NCBI GenBank assembly: GCA_022385755.1
Contig: MU278348.1
Location: 1,546,329 to 1,610,328, forward strand
Length of the DNA stretch: 64,000 bases
Reading direction: 5' to 3'
DNA from: Trametopsis cervina
Lineage: Eukaryota; Basidiomycota; Agaricomycetes; Polyporales; Irpicaceae
Shown here: positions 59,722 to 64,000 of the stretch, in pieces
Layout of the letters: each line of letters opens with the position of its first letter
Position numbering within the stretch: position 1 is the first letter of the stretch
Program-made: the position numbers and the translations under genes
The notes under the pieces: generated by a model
What the model was told of the DNA's origin: nothing
The model's input: the letters and a program-made list of their open reading frames with translations, nothing else
Databases searched by the model: none

Positions 59722-61260
59722 TTACTCGTCTGCAATCTTGATTAGAATCTTCCCTGCGAGCTTCCCTCCGCGCGTAGTCAGCTCCTTCTGTGCTTCCCGA
59801 GCCCCCTCCGTCGAGAATGGGTAGGTCAAGGGGATCCTGATCTTGAACACCCCATCGCCAAGTAACTTGAAAAGCTCTTTTGAATAATATTCTGTTTCCT
59901 CGGGAGTGACCATGTAGTTGAACATACTGCGAGCATGATCAGTCACCGTTAAATGAAGTAGAAGGAAAAGAAACGAACCTCGGCCGGACAAGTTTCAAAT
60001 TCTTCGGGGCCAGCTTGAGCGGGGAGATAGGATCAACAGGGCCAGAGGCGTTACCGACGCTGATCAGCGTGCCTTTCCTCCTCACGATATCAAAGTTGTT
60101 GAAGAACCTGCAGTTTTCTCAGCATATATTCGTGAGAACGAGAGGGATCCACGCACGTGTCCTTGCCAACACCATCGTAGACGGCGTGTACACCCTCTCC
60201 GTTGGTGATCTCCAGGACGCGCTGCACAGTGTTCTCCTTGGTGTACAAGATAACATGATCTGCGCCGTACGACTTGGCGATCTCAGCCTTCTCAGGCGTG
60301 GATGTGGTACCGATGACGGTGGCTCCGCGATGCTTCGCGTAGGCTGTGAACAACAGGCCAAGTCCGCCGGCCACGGTGTGCACGAGGATGATGTCCCCTT
60401 TTTTGACCTCGTATGATTCAGTCATCTGCGAGATAGCCGTGATACCTGCAATAACGAAAGTGGCGGCGGCTGTGAGTGACAGGAGAAAGGAAAGGAATTA
60501 TCAGTTATGCTTACCCTGCAGGAGGGCACCTGCTGCAACATCGAGTCCGACACTGTCAGGAACCGGGAACACCAATCCCCAAGGTGGGGAGATATATTCG
60601 GCGTGTATGCCAACTTTCAGCTATAATAAGTCCGCCCGTTTGTCTGCGTACACTGGTTTGGAAGAAAGAAAGGAACATACTGCAGCGACCCTGCCTCCGA
60701 CTTTGAACCCTCGGGCTTTGTATATGGGGTGGTTCAATACAGACTCATCCGTGGGTAATGCGACGATGGTCCCAGAGATTTCAGAGCCAAGGACGAATGG
60801 GAAGCTTGTGATAGGGTACAATCCAGCGCTATGTAGGATAGTTTTAGTATCCAGAACAGTGCGTGATGGGGGCCGAAAGCATACCGGTAGTAGGTATCGA
60901 CAGTATTGACTCCAGCGTACGCAACCTACCGGTGAGAATGGACTTTCCCTCAGGTGATGTCACATACACTACGAGGTTCATTGACATTCATACCTTGATG
61001 AGTATCTGGTCCGCTGCTTGTTTAGGGGCAGGGATCGCTAACTTCTCTACGACATCTAGGCCTCCCGTCTTCTGTATTCCAATCGCTTGTATCGTCTCTG
61101 GGACAGACATGGCAGCTACAGAAGAAGTCGATGGTCTTGACGTTGATGTAAAGTGTCGGACAAGCTGAGCGACTCTCGAGGGCGCGGAAGCTGCAGGTTT
61201 GGAGACAAAACTCGAGTTGAGAGCGATGCGAGATAACGAGCGAACGGAGTTCCGCGACAT
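59722..61260 (-). CDS. ZTA1: NADPH:quinone oxidoreductase (zeta-crystallin type)
   Basis: Seven exons: 61260-60994, 60925-60885, 60828-60681, 60620-60515, 60445-60157, 60107-59979, 59926-59722; 394 aa. Zinc-free medium-chain reductase that reduces quinones or enals with NADPH. The first 50 residues are basic, Ser-rich and free of acidic residues, a likely mitochondrial signal; the conserved fold starts at Met51 (MSVPETIQAIGIQKTGG). Then come AGVNTVDTYYR, PFVLGSEISGTIVAL, the NADPH motif VHTVAGGLGLLFTAYAK, GTTSTPEKAEIAKSYGADHV and YDGVGKDTF. No zinc-binding cysteines are seen, as expected for this subfamily. Two starts could give mitochondrial and cytosolic forms. Confidence 0.9.
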
Positions 61261-61636
61261 ACCAGGTTCAAGGTGTATCCTGAGCGGGAGCTAATTCCCG
61301 GTGCGGGGAGAATGCTCACATGTTCAGCCTTTATGTGAATTGTGAGAAAGGCCAGATCCCACCGCCAAACGACGTTGTTGCGCAATCGAACCCCGCCGCG
61401 TTTGAGTTATCGCCGCGGGAACATGAGTAAGCACAGTGATGACTCATTGCATTCTGTGAACTAACTGGTTTGATTGGCTGGTATGGTTACAGTGATCATA
61501 CTAATCTTTCGGGATACAGCTACTGTACACAGGTAGATCAAGACGACACGATAACACGAGTCCAAGCGTGAAATAACCCTGCTGAGTAAGAGAATAAGAG
61601 AGTACAATCTGAGAGTGATCGACGGTAGACACCGCT
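61261..61636. other. Intergenic region
   Basis: 376 bp between the quinone oxidoreductase start and the phosphatase stop, both on the minus strand. Presumed promoter of the former and 3' UTR of the latter; nothing specific seen. Confidence 0.45.
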
Positions 61637-62857
61637 TCAACCCTGCGAGGACGGCAGAACATCACCTGACGAAAGGAGCCCAACAAGAGCTTCGTATATA
61701 AGTTTCATCTGCGTGGACTTCTGCACCATACCAGGGCGTTGCTCCCTTAGTGCGTCCACCTCTTGCGCGACCATGTCATCTTTAAATTCGTCTGGGAGAT
61801 CTCCCAACGGGGATGGAGAGAGTTCGGGAACTTCAGCATCGGAGTCGTGTACGAGGGAAGCTGAGGTAGGGAGGAAGCGGTGTGCGCGAAGTATTGACGC
61901 TAACGCGATGAACGTGCCGGTACGCCCGATTCCTGCTGAGCAGCCTACCATGATAGGTGGATCAGGATCGAGCCTGCCTTCTGTGTCTGGGCTTTGCGAG
62001 GATGTGTCTCTATTGACTTGGTCGACGAGGTGGACAAAGTGTAACAGGGCCTCAGGGTCTTCAGGAACGTCATGGTCTGGCCATCCTTCGAAAAACAGAT
62101 GATTGAAAACGACCGGGTCTCCAGTTTCCTGTATGGGTTGGCCATGCATGTCGACGGGCTGGATAGACACGATACTATGCACACAACCAGCCTTGTCTAT
62201 GACCTTCGTATCGATCAGAGTGACTTTCAGAGGCGGAGCGCTGCACCCAGGTTCTGGATCCGAGATCCACGACTCGCCAGGGGTCTGGGGGAAATAGAAA
62301 TGAGCCTTCAAACTACCGCTCTCGCGCACTCTGGTAAGCTGGACAACGGTACGGATCCGGCTAATAGGACCAGCGGATTCGGGGACACCTGGGGTCTGCT
62401 CGAGCGGTCGCACGACCGGTTGGAGTATGAGGCTAAGGAATGCGTGCACTGTCCCAGGTAGTGGGGCCTGAGTTGCGATCCACCATTTTTTGCCTGCCAG
62501 CTCCCGCACCCAGCTAGCATTCAGATATCTCCCCGCGGGCTCTGAGCCGTAGTGGCCGACGACAACACGTGTGCGATCGTAAGGCGTGACATCCCTGTAT
62601 CGATTTGAAGGTTGGTTGGGCGGAAGGGATCCGTGAGACATGGAGTAATGATTGGCGAGGTCTGTGTTTTTGAAGACTGTGGCGGGTTTGTGGATGATAC
62701 GATGAGCAGTGGAGGAGTGGGTTGTGTGTATAGAGGTCTGGCGTGCGTCCCTTCGCTTGGCTTCACGTTCATAGAGGACCTGGTAAACATCAGCGAGATA
62801 GTCTGCTCGTTCTGCTTTCTGAAGCCATCCAGGGAAGGGGGAAGGACTATTTGCCAT
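61637..62857 (-). CDS. Protein tyrosine phosphatase with altered signature motif
   Basis: Single exon, 406 aa. Classical PTP layout: NRYRDVTPYDRTRV, then GRYLNASWVREL and WIATQAPLPGT, RTVVQLTRVRE, the WPD loop FEGWPDHDVPED (Asp261), the signature CSAGIGRTGTF (Cys306, Arg312), and a Q-loop region MVQKSTQMKLIYEAL. The residue before Cys306 is Gly305 where nearly all PTPs have His. Homologues remove phosphate from tyrosine in signalling proteins such as MAP kinases; the target here is unknown. An in-frame reading extends 69 codons upstream, but a TATA box at 62926-62934 lies inside it, so the ATG at 62857 is preferred. A short Ser/Pro insert lies near 335-355. Confidence 0.9.
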   Translation of the reverse strand: MANSPSPFPGWLQKAERADYLADVYQVLYEREAKRRDARQTSIHTTHSSTAHRIIHKPATVFKNTDLANHYSMSHGSLPPNQPSNRYRDVTPYDRTRVVVGHYGSEPAGRYLNASWVRELAGKKWWIATQAPLPGTVHAFLSLILQPVVRPLEQTPGVPESAGPISRIRTVVQLTRVRESGSLKAHFYFPQTPGESWISDPEPGCSAPPLKVTLIDTKVIDKAGCVHSIVSIQPVDMHGQPIQETGDPVVFNHLFFEGWPDHDVPEDPEALLHFVHLVDQVNRDTSSQSPDTEGRLDPDPPIMVGCSAGIGRTGTFIALASILRAHRFLPTSASLVHDSDAEVPELSPSPLGDLPDEFKDDMVAQEVDALREQRPGMVQKSTQMKLIYEALVGLLSSGDVLPSSQG

Positions 62858-63203
62858 ATCTGATGGAGAAAAGCTTGAACTAAAACTTGAGTTGCGGGTA
62901 CTGAGTAACGCCTTGAGTGGGGAGGTTATATACCGTGATACCCTAAATGGGCGGCTCTGAGATGAGTGGTATCCAGCGTAGAGCACAATAGAGCTGACCT
63001 TGAAATATAGAGAGATGCAGTCCGTGACACAAGGCCTCCGGCACTGGCGGTTGTCATTGGCCACAGCCTTGCCTGGCAGTGGATCCCAATATACAAGCTA
63101 AATAAGCGCCAATCGATATACACGTGCCGAAGTTACTGCTTGTACCGTCTGTGGGCCAAGCACTGCCAGTTTATCTATCTGCACTGCATCACACAAGGTA
63201 TAC
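62858..63203. promoter_or_regulatory. Divergent promoter region, phosphatase/NR2C2AP-like gene
   Basis: 346 bp between the start codons. A TATATAA on the minus strand at about 62926-62934 lies 70 bp before the phosphatase ATG. No TATA box was seen for the plus-strand gene. Confidence 0.5.
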
Positions 63204-63750
63204 ATGGAAGACCTAGCCCAGCTCGTCTCTCTGGAAACAAGAGTGAAGTGTGTCCCTAGACTCTGTTGTGTAGATCAACGCATCTCATGAGTTGTAGAGT
63301 GAGCTCAACGTTGGATAAATCCGTCGGCAAGAAAAATCTAACAGACGGGAGTCCTGAAAGCTGTTGGACATCGCAACAAGTACGCAGGTTATGAACACAC
63401 ACAGCATTAACTTACCGCGGTCCTAGGGTACACCGCAATGGATCCAGCTATTGTTCGACGCCGCAGTCGTTCCCAAGAGACTGTTGTTGACGTTCCAAGG
63501 GGGCTTCGTAGGCACTAAGTGCAGTCTAGAAGTACAAAGAAATAGCGCAGGCGATGACGGAAAAAGATCATGGGTGCCATGGACCAAGATATTTCCAGAA
63601 GATATAAACCGCAAGCAGAGTTTCAATTTGCCAGACGAAACACTGCCAGGAGAGGTGCACGGCCTAAAGATCACTTTTGAGGACAGCTCAGATTTCTTCG
63701 GTAGAATAACAGTGTACGATCTTCAGCTCCTGGGACATAAACATGATTGA
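63204..63750 (+). CDS. NR2C2AP-like (galactose-binding fold) protein
   Basis: Three exons, 63204-63247, 63298-63379 and 63427-63750; 149 aa, close to the length of human nuclear receptor 2C2-associated protein. Matching blocks are TRVKVSSTLDKSVGKKNL, then ESCWTSQQGTPQWIQLLF, LLLTFQGGFVGTKCSLE, WTKIFPEDINRKQSFNLP and LKITFEDSSDFFGRITVYDL. The fold is expected to be a discoidin/APC10-like beta sandwich. Its biochemical role in fungi is unknown; in mammals it represses the nuclear receptor TR4, which fungi lack. Reading phase is kept at both introns. Divergent from the tyrosine phosphatase. Confidence 0.85.
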
Positions 63751-63955
63751 TATGGTATTATGTGCAAGTGGTTGGGTTTTGCAACCGCCACATCACAGAG
63801 GATCGCAGGCAGGGAGCCGATCAATCAAGGCTTAGAGGCCATGAATGACCTAGCAGCACAGTCGTTCATTCAAGAGAGATAATAGACGTGATCAAAGGGG
63901 TTGTTTGTTGAGTGGTGACCCTCTCCCGAGTAAAGGGAAGAGGTATACGCACTAT

Positions 63956-63974
63956 GCGGCGGATAAACCGCCGC
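63956..63974. other. Short perfect hairpin
   Basis: GCGGCGG (63956-63962) and CCGCCGC (63968-63974) form a 7-bp stem with a 5-nt loop ATAAA in otherwise non-coding DNA after the NR2C2AP-like gene. No role known. Confidence 0.6.
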
Positions 63975-64000
63975 AGGACTCTTAACTACACATGCCCGAT

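Noticed and set aside
62858..63064. 69-codon in-frame extension of the tyrosine phosphatase
   Set aside because: A TATATAA element sits inside it about 70 bp before the internal ATG, and the added residues do not resemble PTP sequence.
59722..63750. Oxidoreductase, phosphatase and dioxygenase genes as a biosynthetic cluster
   Set aside because: No polyketide synthase, peptide synthetase, terpene cyclase or transporter specific to metabolites is nearby; the redox genes belong to general families and are spread among housekeeping genes.

Overview
The window is fungal nuclear DNA, most likely from a basidiomycete of the Agaricomycetes. The evidence is gene density (about one gene per 2.5 kb), many short introns (mostly 45-70 nt) with GT-AG ends, and proteins such as a priA-like secreted cysteine-rich protein, a D-amino-acid oxidase and an Ark1/Prk1-type kinase with the typical intron-rich layout. 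I found no ribosomal RNA, tRNA, CRISPR, intact transposon or virus. Genes were rebuilt by hand from splice sites, reading phase and family motifs; exon coordinates are in the entries and every multi-exon model keeps phase.

1-16.2 kb: a partial unknown gene (-), SYO1 ribosomal-protein symportin (-), FIP1 polyadenylation factor (+), an Ark1/Prk1/AAK1-type kinase (-), a 3-hydroxyisobutyrate-dehydrogenase-like oxidoreductase (+), mitochondrial ribosomal protein uL10m (+) and a CTR copper transporter (-). 16.8-23.7 kb: EXO5 nuclease (-), D-amino-acid oxidase (+), then a priA-like secreted protein (+). 23.7-28.1 kb is gene-poor.

28.1-39.1 kb: a Ser-rich hypothetical protein (+), a DHX57/YLR419W-like DExH helicase (-) and the splicing helicase PRP22 (+), the two helicases being head to head. 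39.5-52.0 kb: NXT1-like mRNA-export factor (-), a 2OG-Fe(II) dioxygenase (-), AP-3 delta adaptin (+), a germinal-centre class III kinase (-) and a large Cys-rich/UBC-domain protein (+). 52.3-63.8 kb: a Mn-type cation diffusion facilitator (-), a small membrane protein candidate (+), an aldo-keto reductase (-), a secreted Pro-rich repeat protein (+), a zeta-crystallin-like quinone oxidoreductase (-), a protein tyrosine phosphatase (-) and an NR2C2AP-like protein (+).

Most genes are unrelated housekeeping functions (RNA processing, trafficking, metal transport, redox, DNA repair); I see no gene cluster acting as one pathway and no clear new system. The best leads are a PCNA-binding (PIP) motif inside EXO5, a tyrosine phosphatase whose signature histidine is glycine, a zinc-cluster/UBC fusion, and a set of extreme gene structures (7-, 10- and 16-nt exons, a start-codon-only exon, a 34-nt intron and two GC-AG introns).
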